The notes beneath the pieces are model-generated. The model ran no database searches, was not told the DNA's origin, and was given only the letters and a program-made list of their open reading frames with translations. A stretch of 8,285 nucleotides of DNA, from NCBI GenBank assembly GCA_031267955.1, contig JAIRYB010000048.1, positions 1 through 8,285 of the forward strand. The letters are read 5' to 3'. The translations under genes and the position numbers were made by a program. Below are positions 1 through 6,602 of this stretch, in pieces; position 1 is the stretch's first letter, and each line of letters opens with the position of its first letter. The stretch comes from Spirochaetaceae bacterium. GTDB taxonomy: Bacteria > Spirochaetota > Spirochaetia > Treponematales > Breznakiellaceae.

Positions 1-294
1 TTCCCGGAATACCCCCCAGGATCCGGTTATAAAACCCGCCTCACCCGTAAACGCTGTAAGGTAATTCCCTATTCAACAGAATTTATTGGAATGTGCGGGT
101 GTAATACCCAAGAACCGGTTTGCAGGGGAGCTTTAGGGCGAAATTTGAACTTTGCCGCACTTCGCGCGTACCTACAGGGTAATTTTTACCCCGGGCCTTT
201 GGTTCGGGCAAGCTGCTATCGACCAAAGTCACGCAGCCCATAAATCGGGATTTTTGCGCCATCTGGCGCAAAAATCCACAAGCGCAACAGGCTG
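1..294. other. Non-coding or undetermined stretch downstream of dhaK
   Basis: No convincing gene is visible here. Plus-strand frame 1 is open from the window edge to a TAA at 241-243 (about 80 codons), but the translation is Arg- and Cys-rich, uses codons (TTA, CTA, TCA, ACA) less favoured in the neighbouring genes, and matches no family I recognise. The stretch contains several short inverted repeats: GGGTAA-TTT-TTACCC at 177-191, CTTTGGT/ACCAAAG at 197-203 and 222-228, and the strong hairpin at 248-277. It could be the 3' end of a plus-strand gene convergent with dhaK, or plain intergenic DNA. Confidence 0.4.
248..277. repeat. 13-bp perfect hairpin downstream of dhaK
   Basis: The arms GGATTTTTGCGCC (248-260) and GGCGCAAAAATCC (265-277) are perfect reverse complements around a 4-nt loop, ATCT. 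The hairpin starts 18 nt beyond the dhaK stop on the minus strand, where a transcript end is expected. It is not a textbook intrinsic terminator: on either strand the T tract is on the 5' side of the GC core and the A tract on the 3' side, so no U run follows the stem. It may stabilise the 3' end of the dhaLK mRNA, block read-through between convergent transcripts, or be a binding site. Confidence 0.6.
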
Positions 295-1287
295 CTAGAA
301 TACCCGGATCGGGATTTCCGCGGGATCGTTGAGGAGGCCCTCGATCTCATCGTCCAGTTGGACCAGGGTCAGGGAGAAGCCCGCCATTTCCAGGGAAGTA
401 CAGTAGTTGCCCACGTAGTTTTTCGCTATGGTAAGGCCCGTTTCCTCGCATTTTTTCGCCGCTTCGCGGTAGAGCAGATAAAGCTCGCTGATCGGAGTGC
501 CGCCGAGGCCGTTGACCATCACCGCCACACGATCGCCCTTCTTGAAAGGGATGTCGTCGTGGATAGCGGTAAAGACTTCTTCGATTATGTCCTTGGCGCT
601 CTTGATCTTGTCCCGCCGCCGGCCCGGCTCGCCGTGGATGCCCACGCCGACCTCAATCTCGTCGGGGCCAAGCTTGAAGATCGGGCTGCCTTTCGCCGGG
701 GGGATACAGGAACTGAGGGCTACGCCCATGCTGCGGGTGCGGCTGTTTACCTTCTTGCCCAGCTCGACCAGCTGATCCAGATCGGCGCCTTTCTCGGCCG
801 CGGCGCCGACCGCCTTGATGATAAAGAAATTGCCGGCTACGCCGCGGCGGCCGGTGGTATAGGTGCTGTCCTTGACGGAAACATCGTCGTCTATGATAAC
901 CACGCCGATCTTAATGCCCAGTTCTTCGGCCTCTTCTTTGGCGGTGGCCCAGGCCATGCGGTCGCCCTGGTAGTTGTTGATTAAATGGAGAACGCCCTTG
1001 TCGCTTTTGATCAGCTTGGTACACTCAAGGACGTAGTTCATCGGAGGGGCGGCGAAAACATTGCCCGGGCAGGCCGCGTCCAGAAAACCCTTCCCGACAC
1101 ACATAATGTGGGCGGGTTCATGGCCGGAGCCGGACCCTTGCATAATGGCGACTTTGTCTTTCGGCAGATCCGCCCTATACAGGATGTTGTATTCGGGAAC
1201 CCATTTCAGTTTATCCTTGTTAGCCAGATAAACGCCTTCAATCATCTCCCGCACAAAATTGGCGGGATCGTTCATGAATTTTTTCAT
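295..1287 (-). CDS. dhaK: Dihydroxyacetone kinase, substrate-binding subunit DhaK
   Basis: DhaK binds dihydroxyacetone covalently and presents it to the ADP/ATP-bearing DhaL subunit, giving dihydroxyacetone phosphate in the cytoplasm. The protein has 330 residues, a normal length for DhaK. GSGSGHEPAH (51-60) carries His56, NNYQGDR (104-110) carries Asp109, and GVGIHGEPG carries His218. These match the catalytic His56/Asp109 and the hemiaminal-forming His218 known in E. coli DhaK, in the same numbering. GLGGTPISELY (260-270) is also typical. The start is fixed by AGGAG six bases before the ATG (plus-strand ctcct at 1294-1298). The gene follows dhaL after a 31-nt gap and probably shares its promoter. 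The usual order is dhaK-dhaL, so the order is inverted. No dhaM lies in the window, so the phosphoryl donor (PTS or ATP) cannot be told. A related small ketose such as erythrulose is a possible alternative substrate. Confidence 0.93.
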   Translation of the reverse strand: MKKFMNDPANFVREMIEGVYLANKDKLKWVPEYNILYRADLPKDKVAIMQGSGSGHEPAHIMCVGKGFLDAACPGNVFAAPPMNYVLECTKLIKSDKGVLHLINNYQGDRMAWATAKEEAEELGIKIGVVIIDDDVSVKDSTYTTGRRGVAGNFFIIKAVGAAAEKGADLDQLVELGKKVNSRTRSMGVALSSCIPPAKGSPIFKLGPDEIEVGVGIHGEPGRRRDKIKSAKDIIEEVFTAIHDDIPFKKGDRVAVMVNGLGGTPISELYLLYREAAKKCEETGLTIAKNYVGNYCTSLEMAGFSLTLVQLDDEIEGLLNDPAEIPIRVF

Positions 1288-1318
1288 GCCGTTCTCCTCT
1301 TGTAAAAAAAATTAACTA

Positions 1319-1948
1319 TCAAGCCCCAAGGGCTTTAATAATTGCCACTGTCATGTCGCCTACAGCCACGATTCCCGGATCATAGGTACCGATACTCCGG
1401 TCCCCGGTAAAAGACTGGCGGCCCCGCCTGGCGGTCCACTGCTTGGTCCTCTCCCTGGTCTCGACCGCCGCGGCGGAAGCTTTTTTGAAGGCGTCCAGCA
1501 ATTCATCGCCTTTATTCGCTTCCAGGGTCTTTACAATATCGTCCAGCGCGTCCAGCAGGGTTTTATCCCCCGGCACGGCGCCGCCTTTCTGGGTGATGCT
1601 CTCCATGGCGCTTTTGAAGCCCGCGATAATATCGTCAATGGCGATTTCCGCCTTGCCCTTAAACGTGACGCCGCAGCGTTTGAACAGGGTCCCCCAGACC
1701 GTACCCGAACACCCCCCGGTGTTGGCCATTACGGTGGACCCTATGTTGGACAGAAAAGTGCCTATATCGGTACGGTCAAAACCGTCCCAGCCCTTCGTGA
1801 CAGCCCTAAAGCCGTCCGCCAGGGAGATGCCGAAATCCGCGTCCCCCATAACGCCGTCCAGTTCCGAAAAATAGGCTTCGTTTTTTAAGGCCACATCCGC
1901 CATAGTTTTTACAATTAATTCTACCTGGGCTAAAGACAGAGTGTTCAT
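1319..1948 (-). CDS. dhaL: Dihydroxyacetone kinase, nucleotide-binding subunit DhaL
   Basis: DhaL holds ADP/ATP and two Mg2+ ions and transfers phosphate to the ketose bound on DhaK. It has 209 residues, the usual DhaL size. The metal-binding loop ELDGVMGDADFG (29-40) keeps the three aspartates (31, 36, 38) equivalent to Asp30/35/37 of E. coli DhaL. The phosphate-binding GGCSGT (78-83), PGDKTLLD (126-133) and the lid ARRGRQSFTGDRSIGTYDPG (173-192) follow in family order. One oddity is Phe39 in place of the His that follows the third aspartate in E. coli (GDADHG). The start is set by GGAGG seven bases upstream of the ATG (plus-strand cctcc at 1956-1960). It is the first gene of a two-gene unit with dhaK. 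The lid and metal aspartates are intact, so I expect an active kinase subunit, possibly with shifted substrate or partner preference. Confidence 0.9.
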   Translation of the reverse strand: MNTLSLAQVELIVKTMADVALKNEAYFSELDGVMGDADFGISLADGFRAVTKGWDGFDRTDIGTFLSNIGSTVMANTGGCSGTVWGTLFKRCGVTFKGKAEIAIDDIIAGFKSAMESITQKGGAVPGDKTLLDALDDIVKTLEANKGDELLDAFKKASAAAVETRERTKQWTARRGRQSFTGDRSIGTYDPGIVAVGDMTVAIIKALGA

Positions 1949-1994
1949 GGATAAACCTCCCCGATAAAGTTAGAATTGCCTTCGAATCACATTG

Positions 1995-2023
1995 AATCTA
2001 TGCCCTTTTCTCCGAAGTGTCAA
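1995..2023 (-). promoter_or_regulatory. Sigma-70 type promoter for dhaL-dhaK
   Basis: Read on the minus strand, a perfect -35 TTGACA (2023-2018) is separated by exactly 17 nt from TAGATT (2000-1995), which matches 4 of 6 bases of TATAAT. Transcription would start near 1988, giving a leader of about 40 nt that includes the GGAGG of dhaL. The -35 lies next to the start of the divergent regulatory region of the plus-strand operon. Confidence 0.65.
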
Positions 2024-2124
2024 GGTTTTTGGATTATTTTTGGTTTTTTGTTGCTTTGTTCGGCTTTCATTGCAGCGCCCAAATTCCGGCTGAATGTGAA
2101 ATTGCCGGCCATGTTTACCGGATA

Positions 2125-2151
2125 ATAGCAAAAAACAGGGAAAATTGCTAT
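2125..2151. promoter_or_regulatory. Inverted repeat, possible operator
   Basis: ATAGCAA (2125-2131) and TTGCTAT (2145-2151) are perfect 7-bp inverted repeats 13 nt apart. Half-site centres are about 20 bp apart, close to two helical turns. The right arm overlaps the candidate -10 element at 2149-2154, a common position for a repressor operator. No regulator gene is adjacent, so the binding protein is unknown. Chance occurrence in this AT-rich stretch cannot be excluded. Confidence 0.35.
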
Positions 2152-2154
2152 ACT
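2146..2154 (+). promoter_or_regulatory. Candidate extended -10 promoter for the SH3/M48/cyclase operon
   Basis: TGC-TATACT is an extended -10 element (TGn followed by a hexamer matching TATAAT at 5 of 6). There is no good -35 at the right spacing, which extended -10 promoters tolerate. The predicted start is near 2161, with a leader of about 105 nt before the ATG at 2266. It is the best plus-strand promoter I see in the 317-nt gap between the divergent genes. Confidence 0.4.
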
Positions 2155-2265
2155 GTGGATATAGGGTTTTTAAAATACGTATTCCGGAAAGCCCTGTATG
2201 CTGGAAATTTGCCCGGCTTGCGGGAGAGGGAAACCCGTGAGCCCGGCGGATTCCTGGAGGTATCT

Positions 2266-2757
2266 ATGAAACAAAGCAGGCGAAATTTCTTTCTTATATG
2301 GGGAATCCTGATAAGCGCTACGGCTGCGCTTTATTCCCAGTCGGGTAACCGGGTTATGTATGTCGCGACAAGAAACGCGGAACTAAAGTCTTCGACCGGG
2401 TTTTTCGCGGATACGGTGATTACCCTCCAGTATGGGGACCAGGTTACAGTAGTGCGGGAAAACGGCAAATGGATGGAGGTCAAGCCGGCCAGGCGCCCTT
2501 CCGTAAGCGGGTGGATTCTATCCAACAGTCTGACCAGCAAGCGGATCATTTCCTCGGGAAGCGGCACTTCCGCTTCGGCGGACGAACTGGCCCTGGCAGG
2601 AAAGGGATTCTCCGAAGAAGTCGAACAGGCCTACAAGAGGCGGGGCGGCGTTTCGGCGGAAAATTACGCCGCTATTGACGCGATGGAAGCCCTGGCCGTT
2701 TCCCGGCAGGATCTTTACAACTTCCTTGTGGAAGGGCGTTTGAATACAGGGGAATAA
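2266..2757 (+). CDS. Secreted protein with a bacterial SH3-like domain
   Basis: The predicted product has 163 residues. A basic start (MKQSRR) and a hydrophobic stretch (8-23) ending in ALYSQS look like a Sec signal peptide, without a clear lipobox cysteine, so the protein is probably periplasmic. Residues about 30-92 resemble a bacterial SH3 (SH3b/SH3_3) fold: VMYVATRNAELKSS, then YGDQVTVVRENGKWMEVK, then SGWILSNSL. In envelope proteins such domains often bind peptidoglycan or peptides. The C-terminal 70 residues are a helical tail with no family I recognise. GGAGG at 2256-2260, five bases before the ATG, fixes the start; the frame is open further upstream (GTG at 2017) but that stretch is not protein-like and contains the promoter. 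It is the first gene of a three-gene operon. Confidence 0.75.
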   Translation: MKQSRRNFFLIWGILISATAALYSQSGNRVMYVATRNAELKSSTGFFADTVITLQYGDQVTVVRENGKWMEVKPARRPSVSGWILSNSLTSKRIISSGSGTSASADELALAGKGFSEEVEQAYKRRGGVSAENYAAIDAMEALAVSRQDLYNFLVEGRLNTGE

Positions 2758-2761
2758 TTTA

Positions 2762-3664
2762 ATGAAAAAATTGTTGATTTTGGCCGGATTTACGGCTGCC
2801 GTTCTGGCATCATGCCAATCCGTAAGCGACGCGATCGGGGTTACCGCCGGAGGGGCGGGGGACGCGGGGATCATTAGCCAGGACCTTGCGGACGCCGGCG
2901 TCCGTTTTAGCGAGGATATGGACAGGGCCCAGGAAGATTTTACCCCCGAGCAGGAGTACTATATAGGCCGGGCTGTGGGAACGCAGATTCTGACAAAATA
3001 TTCTATCGACGCTTCGAGGCCCGATCAGGCCGCGTATCTTAACAACATACTCCAGGCTTTGGCGGTAAATTCGCCGAAGCCGGATATTTACAACGGGTAT
3101 CACGCGGTAATTCTGGACAGCGACGAAATTAACGCATTCGCGACTTCCGGGGGGCACATTTTTATCAGCCGGGCTTTGCTCGGCAGCGCCGCAAGCGAGG
3201 ACGCCCTGGCCTCGGTTCTGGCCCATGAGCTGGCGCATATCCAGCTTCAGCACAATGTCAAAGCTATCCAGGCGGACCGCAAGGCCCGGGCTATAAGGGC
3301 CTTTGCCGCTTCGAGTACCGGCGCGTTAACCGGCGGGACCGCGCTTGAGGAACTGACCAGTATCTTTGACGAGTCGATAAGCGACGCGTTTATTACTCTG
3401 ATCGGCAAGGGCTATTCCCGGGATCAGGAATACGATGCCGACACGGCGGCCCTGGGCATTCTGGCCGCCGCGGGGTACGATCCGGCAAGCCTTTTGGACA
3501 TGCTCCGGGTTCTGGACCAGGAGCAGCCGAATCACCCCGGCGGATTCAACGAAACCCATCCCGCGCCAAGGGACCGGCTCAACAACGCGAACCGCAGGCT
3601 GGGGGCCTATTCGGCGCCGGATACGCGCGCCTTCCGCCGGGCGCGGTTCAGCGCCGCACAGTAG
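2762..3664 (+). CDS. M48-family zinc metalloprotease lipoprotein
   Basis: This is a 300-residue membrane-anchored metalloprotease. A signal peptide ends in the lipobox LASC with Cys18 as lipidation site. The zinc site is HELAH (155-159) in SVLAHELAHIQLQH, and the third ligand is Glu223 in DQEYDAD with conserved Asp227, the M48 arrangement. FATSGGHIFISRALL (126-140) precedes the helix as usual, and THPAPRDRL (265-273) is the conserved C-terminal motif. Length and order resemble BepA/LoiP-type periplasmic proteases that handle misassembled outer-membrane proteins. The family role is known; the substrate here is not. There are 4 nt between the previous stop and this ATG and 6 nt to the cyclase gene, so co-transcription is very likely. 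AGGGGA at 2748-2753 can serve as ribosome binding site. All catalytic residues are present. Confidence 0.88.
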   Translation: MKKLLILAGFTAAVLASCQSVSDAIGVTAGGAGDAGIISQDLADAGVRFSEDMDRAQEDFTPEQEYYIGRAVGTQILTKYSIDASRPDQAAYLNNILQALAVNSPKPDIYNGYHAVILDSDEINAFATSGGHIFISRALLGSAASEDALASVLAHELAHIQLQHNVKAIQADRKARAIRAFAASSTGALTGGTALEELTSIFDESISDAFITLIGKGYSRDQEYDADTAALGILAAAGYDPASLLDMLRVLDQEQPNHPGGFNETHPAPRDRLNNANRRLGAYSAPDTRAFRRARFSAAQ

Positions 3665-3670
3665 CCGGTT

Positions 3671-5959
3671 ATGGCGAAAAAGGGAAGCCCTGGAGGAAAT
3701 TCGCCGCGGCAAAAAAAACCCGGAAAACTCCCGAAAAACCTCGCGGCGCTGCTCATGACCGTTTTTGTGTTTTTCGCCGTGGGGCTGCCGAATCATTTCG
3801 GCGCCTTTGAATTTCTCGAACTGAAAACCTACGATTTCCGGGTACGGTTTTTGGCCGGGGCCACGCGGCCTTCCGAGGAGATACTGGTAGTCATACTTAA
3901 CCAGGACAGCATCGACTGGGCGAACCGCGAACGGGGCTGGTCCTGGCCCTGGCCCAGAAGGGCCTTTGCCGAATTTATCGACTACATGAATGTTTCGGGC
4001 GCCGCGTCCGTGGCCTTTGATGTGATCTTCTCCGAAGCTTCGGTATACGGGGCCGAAGACGACGAGGCTTTTATCCGCTCTTGCGGGGATTTTGGCCGGG
4101 TTGTCCAGACGGTCTTTTTAAGCACCCAGTCGGGGAATACCTTTTCCTGGCCGGACGATCCGGACCTGCCCCTGTTTTCCGCCGGGGATTTCGGCCCCGT
4201 CCTGTCCGGTTTTGATTTAACCCCCGGCAGCGGCCGGACGGGCGCCCAGTTTCCCATAGCCGGGCTTCGGGACGCCGCGGGGGCGATTGGCAATGTAACA
4301 GGACGGCCCGATTCGGACGGCATTATCCGGCGGGCAAAACTCTTTGTCCTGTTTGACGGCAAGGCGGTTCCGGGGCTTTCCGCGGCGTCGTTGATGGTCA
4401 GCGGGATGGACGGGCGGATTTCGTACAATGAAAAAGAAAGCGCCATCGAATGGCAGGATTATTCCATCCCGGTGGACAGCGCCGGTTCCAGCCTGCTCCG
4501 GTTCCGGGGCAGCATTGACGCGTATACGTACATTCCCTATAGCGCCGCCGACGTGCTGCAAAGCGCGGAAAGCTACGCCCTTGGGGAAGAACCGCTGCTT
4601 TATCCCGAAGATTTTAAAGGAAAACATATTTTTTTCGGGTACTATGCCCCCGGCCTGTTCGATATTTGTAGCACCCCGATTTCTTCGGTTTACCCGGGCA
4701 TGGGGGTACACCTTACCATGCTGGACAACATCCTCAAACAGGACTTTATCCGGGAAATTCCCCGGTGGATACCCTTCCTTTTGGTCCTTTCCGTAATAGC
4801 GCTGATCAATTTGCTGATCCTCTATTCCGGCAGGATCAGTTTCGCTGTCGCGGGCAGTATTCTAATCGTGGCCGCCCTGAGCGGCGCGGGCATAGGCTTT
4901 TACAAACTGGGCTTGTGGATCCCCGTGGTGGCTCCGTTCGCCGCGGTAGTCTTCGCGTTTCTCACCGCGACCCTGTACAACTACGCCACCGAGGGCAGCC
5001 AGCGGCGTTTCATCAAATCGGCTTTCAGCCAGTACCTGAGCCCCGCGGTAATAGAGCAGATTATCGCCGATCCTTCCCAGCTGAAGCTTGGAGGCGAAAA
5101 GCGGGACATGACCGCCATCTTTACCGATATCCGCAGTTTTTCTACTATTTCCGAAGCTCTGGGAGATCCGGCAAAACTTGTCGAACTCCTCAACTTCTAC
5201 CTTACCAGAATGAGTAATATTATCCTGGAAAACCACGGGACCATTGACAAATACGAGGGCGACGCCATTATCGCCTTTTTCGGCGCGCCGGTCCACATGC
5301 CGGACCACGCGGATCTTGCCTGCCGTTCGGCTGTCCTGATGAAAAAAGCGGAGGCCGCGATTAACCGGGAAGCTCTTGAACAGAATCTTATTACCGGCGA
5401 AGTGATGGAAGCCATGGTACAAAAAGGCATATTGAAAAGCAAAGACGATCCCAGCCCCCTCTATACCCGGCTCGGCGTCAACAGCGGGGAGATGGTGGTC
5501 GGCAATATGGGAACCCCTAGCAAGATGGACTATACTATTATGGGAAACGCCGTTAACCTTGCCGCCCGGCTTGAGGGAGTCAACAAACAGTACAATACCG
5601 GCGGTATCCTTATCAGCGAATACACCCGGGAGAAGATCGGGGCCGGGTTTGTCACACGCCCCTTAAGCCGGGTCCGGGTGGTAGGGGTCAACACGCCCCT
5701 GAGGCTCTACGAACTTCTGGACCTTGGGGAAGACGCGCCTTCCCCGCTGGCGGATATGGTTTCCCGCTGGGAACGCGGATTTGCGGCCTACGAAGCGCGG
5801 GATTTCGCGGAAGCCCTGAATCTCTTTAAGCCTATTTACGGCGAAAACAACGGAGACCGGACGGCGAAGCTCTATATCGACCGCTGCGAAAAATACCTTT
5901 CCGCGCCTCCTCCTGATGAAAAATGGGACAACGGGGTGGATAACCTTACGGAAAAATGA
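3671..5959 (+). CDS. CHASE2-domain class III adenylate cyclase
   Basis: This is a membrane sensor-cyclase of 762 residues, expected to make cAMP from ATP. A basic N-terminus is followed by one membrane segment (about 24-40), a periplasmic CHASE2 sensor (about 45-360), three membrane segments (about 366-386, 389-411 and 414-436), and a cytoplasmic cyclase domain (about 476-682). Asp486 in FTDIRSF and Asp531 in DKYEGDA are the metal ligands, Lys527 and Thr622 the purine-selecting pair typical of class IIIb adenylate cyclases, and Asn629/Arg633 in NAVNLAAR the transition-state residues. All are present, so it should be active as a homodimer. The loop between MKKA (557-560) and YTRLGVNSG (598-606) is longer than usual. 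A helical, TPR-like tail (about 696-743) follows. No Shine-Dalgarno precedes the ATG, 6 nt after the protease stop, so translational coupling is likely; Met29 is a less likely start because it lies inside the first membrane segment. Confidence 0.92.
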   Translation: MAKKGSPGGNSPRQKKPGKLPKNLAALLMTVFVFFAVGLPNHFGAFEFLELKTYDFRVRFLAGATRPSEEILVVILNQDSIDWANRERGWSWPWPRRAFAEFIDYMNVSGAASVAFDVIFSEASVYGAEDDEAFIRSCGDFGRVVQTVFLSTQSGNTFSWPDDPDLPLFSAGDFGPVLSGFDLTPGSGRTGAQFPIAGLRDAAGAIGNVTGRPDSDGIIRRAKLFVLFDGKAVPGLSAASLMVSGMDGRISYNEKESAIEWQDYSIPVDSAGSSLLRFRGSIDAYTYIPYSAADVLQSAESYALGEEPLLYPEDFKGKHIFFGYYAPGLFDICSTPISSVYPGMGVHLTMLDNILKQDFIREIPRWIPFLLVLSVIALINLLILYSGRISFAVAGSILIVAALSGAGIGFYKLGLWIPVVAPFAAVVFAFLTATLYNYATEGSQRRFIKSAFSQYLSPAVIEQIIADPSQLKLGGEKRDMTAIFTDIRSFSTISEALGDPAKLVELLNFYLTRMSNIILENHGTIDKYEGDAIIAFFGAPVHMPDHADLACRSAVLMKKAEAAINREALEQNLITGEVMEAMVQKGILKSKDDPSPLYTRLGVNSGEMVVGNMGTPSKMDYTIMGNAVNLAARLEGVNKQYNTGGILISEYTREKIGAGFVTRPLSRVRVVGVNTPLRLYELLDLGEDAPSPLADMVSRWERGFAAYEARDFAEALNLFKPIYGENNGDRTAKLYIDRCEKYLSAPPPDEKWDNGVDNLTEK

Positions 5960-5961
5960 CC

Positions 5962-5990
5962 CCCGCGCGGCAAGCGCGGGCCGAAGGCCC
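5962..5990 (+). terminator. Overlapping GC-rich hairpins after the cyclase gene
   Basis: CCCGCGC (5962-5968) pairs with GCGCGGG (5974-5980) around GGCAA, three bases after the cyclase stop. A second stem, GGGCC-GAA-GGCCC (5978-5990), uses three bases of the first arm, so the two are mutually exclusive. No T run follows, so this is not a canonical intrinsic terminator. It may be a 3'-end stabiliser or a Rho-assisted end. Confidence 0.35.
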
Positions 5991-6042
5991 GGCGTGGTAC
6001 GGACCATCGGCTTTCAATTACAAAATTTAAAGAACTGTCCAT

Positions 6043-6072
6043 AAAAAACGGGGCCGGCGAATAGCCGGCCCC
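6043..6072 (-). terminator. Intrinsic terminator of hsp20
   Basis: Read on the minus strand, a perfect 9-bp stem (plus-strand GGGGCCGGC 6050-6058 and GCCGGCCCC 6064-6072, 5-nt loop) is followed one base later by six T residues (plus-strand A tract at 6043-6048). It lies 30 nt beyond the hsp20 stop. It is a textbook Rho-independent terminator for the minus strand only. Its stem could also hinder plus-strand read-through from the cyclase gene. Confidence 0.9.
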
Positions 6073-6102
6073 TGTGTGTCCGCCGCAAAGCCGAGGCGTT
6101 TT

Positions 6103-6582
6103 TTAGGCGCGGTTGACCCCAATCTGGATAACCTTCTTCTGGGCCTCGGGCAGTTTTTTGATTTCCAGAGTCAGAAGGCCGTTCTTGAAAGCCGCGGAAA
6201 TTCCGTTGACATCGGCGTTCTCCGGCAGTTTGAAGGACCGGCTGAAGCAGGCGCCCCGGCGTTCCCTGAGCAGGTACCTGAACATTCCGTCCTTCTCCCC
6301 GGCGTCTTGCTTGGGGGAAACATCCCGGCTTTCTTCCTTTCCGGACTCGACGGTAAGAGTACCGTTGTCCACATGGATTTGAATGTCCTTTTCGTCATAA
6401 CCGGGAAGCTCGGCTTCCAGTTCGTAGGCATTCTCGATTTCCCGAATGTCTACCGCGGGAAGAAAGTCCGCTTTATAGGCCGGGGTCAGGGGGGACTCCT
6501 TGAAGAAAGATTCCATATAGCGGTCAAAATCTTCCAGGGCTCTCTCAAGGGCAAAGGGGCGATACATCGTTACAGTTTTCAT
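6103..6582 (-). CDS. Small heat shock protein, Hsp20 family
   Basis: This is an ATP-independent holdase that keeps unfolding proteins soluble, normally as a large oligomer in the cytoplasm. It has 159 residues, the usual length. A short N-terminal arm (MKTVTMYRPFALERALEDFD) precedes an alpha-crystallin domain of about 40-147: PAVDIREIENAYELEAELPG, then DIQIHVDNGTLTVES, then FSRSFKLPENADVNGISAAF with FKNGLLTLEIKK (132-143). The C-terminal IQI (152-154) is the IXI motif that docks neighbouring dimers. The start is set by GGAGGT six bases upstream (plus-strand acctcc at 6589-6594). The frame stays open 82 codons further upstream, but that stretch holds the leader and promoter and is not protein-like. 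The gene appears monocistronic, with its own terminator. Upstream lie a sigma-54 promoter and a hairpin around the ribosome binding site. Confidence 0.93.
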   Translation of the reverse strand: MKTVTMYRPFALERALEDFDRYMESFFKESPLTPAYKADFLPAVDIREIENAYELEAELPGYDEKDIQIHVDNGTLTVESGKEESRDVSPKQDAGEKDGMFRYLLRERRGACFSRSFKLPENADVNGISAAFKNGLLTLEIKKLPEAQKKVIQIGVNRA

Positions 6583-6584
6583 TT

Positions 6585-6602
6585 TAATACCTCCGGGTAT
6601 TA
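6585..6602 (-). promoter_or_regulatory. Hairpin enclosing the hsp20 Shine-Dalgarno, possible RNA thermometer
   Basis: In the minus-strand transcript UAAUACC (6602-6596), loop CGGA (6595-6592) and GGUAUUA (6591-6585) form a perfect 7-bp stem with five A-U and two G-C pairs. The Shine-Dalgarno GGAGGU lies half in the loop and half in the 3' arm, two bases before the ATG. A weak stem over the ribosome binding site of a heat shock gene fits an RNA thermometer that melts at higher temperature. It has neither a FourU tract nor the UYGCU motif of ROSE elements. Confidence 0.45.

Noticed and set aside
83..271. 62-codon minus-strand frame starting with TTG
   Set aside because: It has no Shine-Dalgarno and starts inside the strong hairpin; composition is not protein-like.
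358..984. 208-codon plus-strand open frame opposite dhaK
   Set aside because: It is antisense to a clear dhaK with all catalytic motifs; such mirror frames are expected in codon-biased genes and no ribosome binding site is seen.
2017..2265. Upstream extension of the SH3-like protein from a GTG at 2017
   Set aside because: It overlaps the dhaLK -35 and the candidate operon promoter, its translation is not signal-peptide-like, and a clean GGAGG plus signal peptide begins at 2266.
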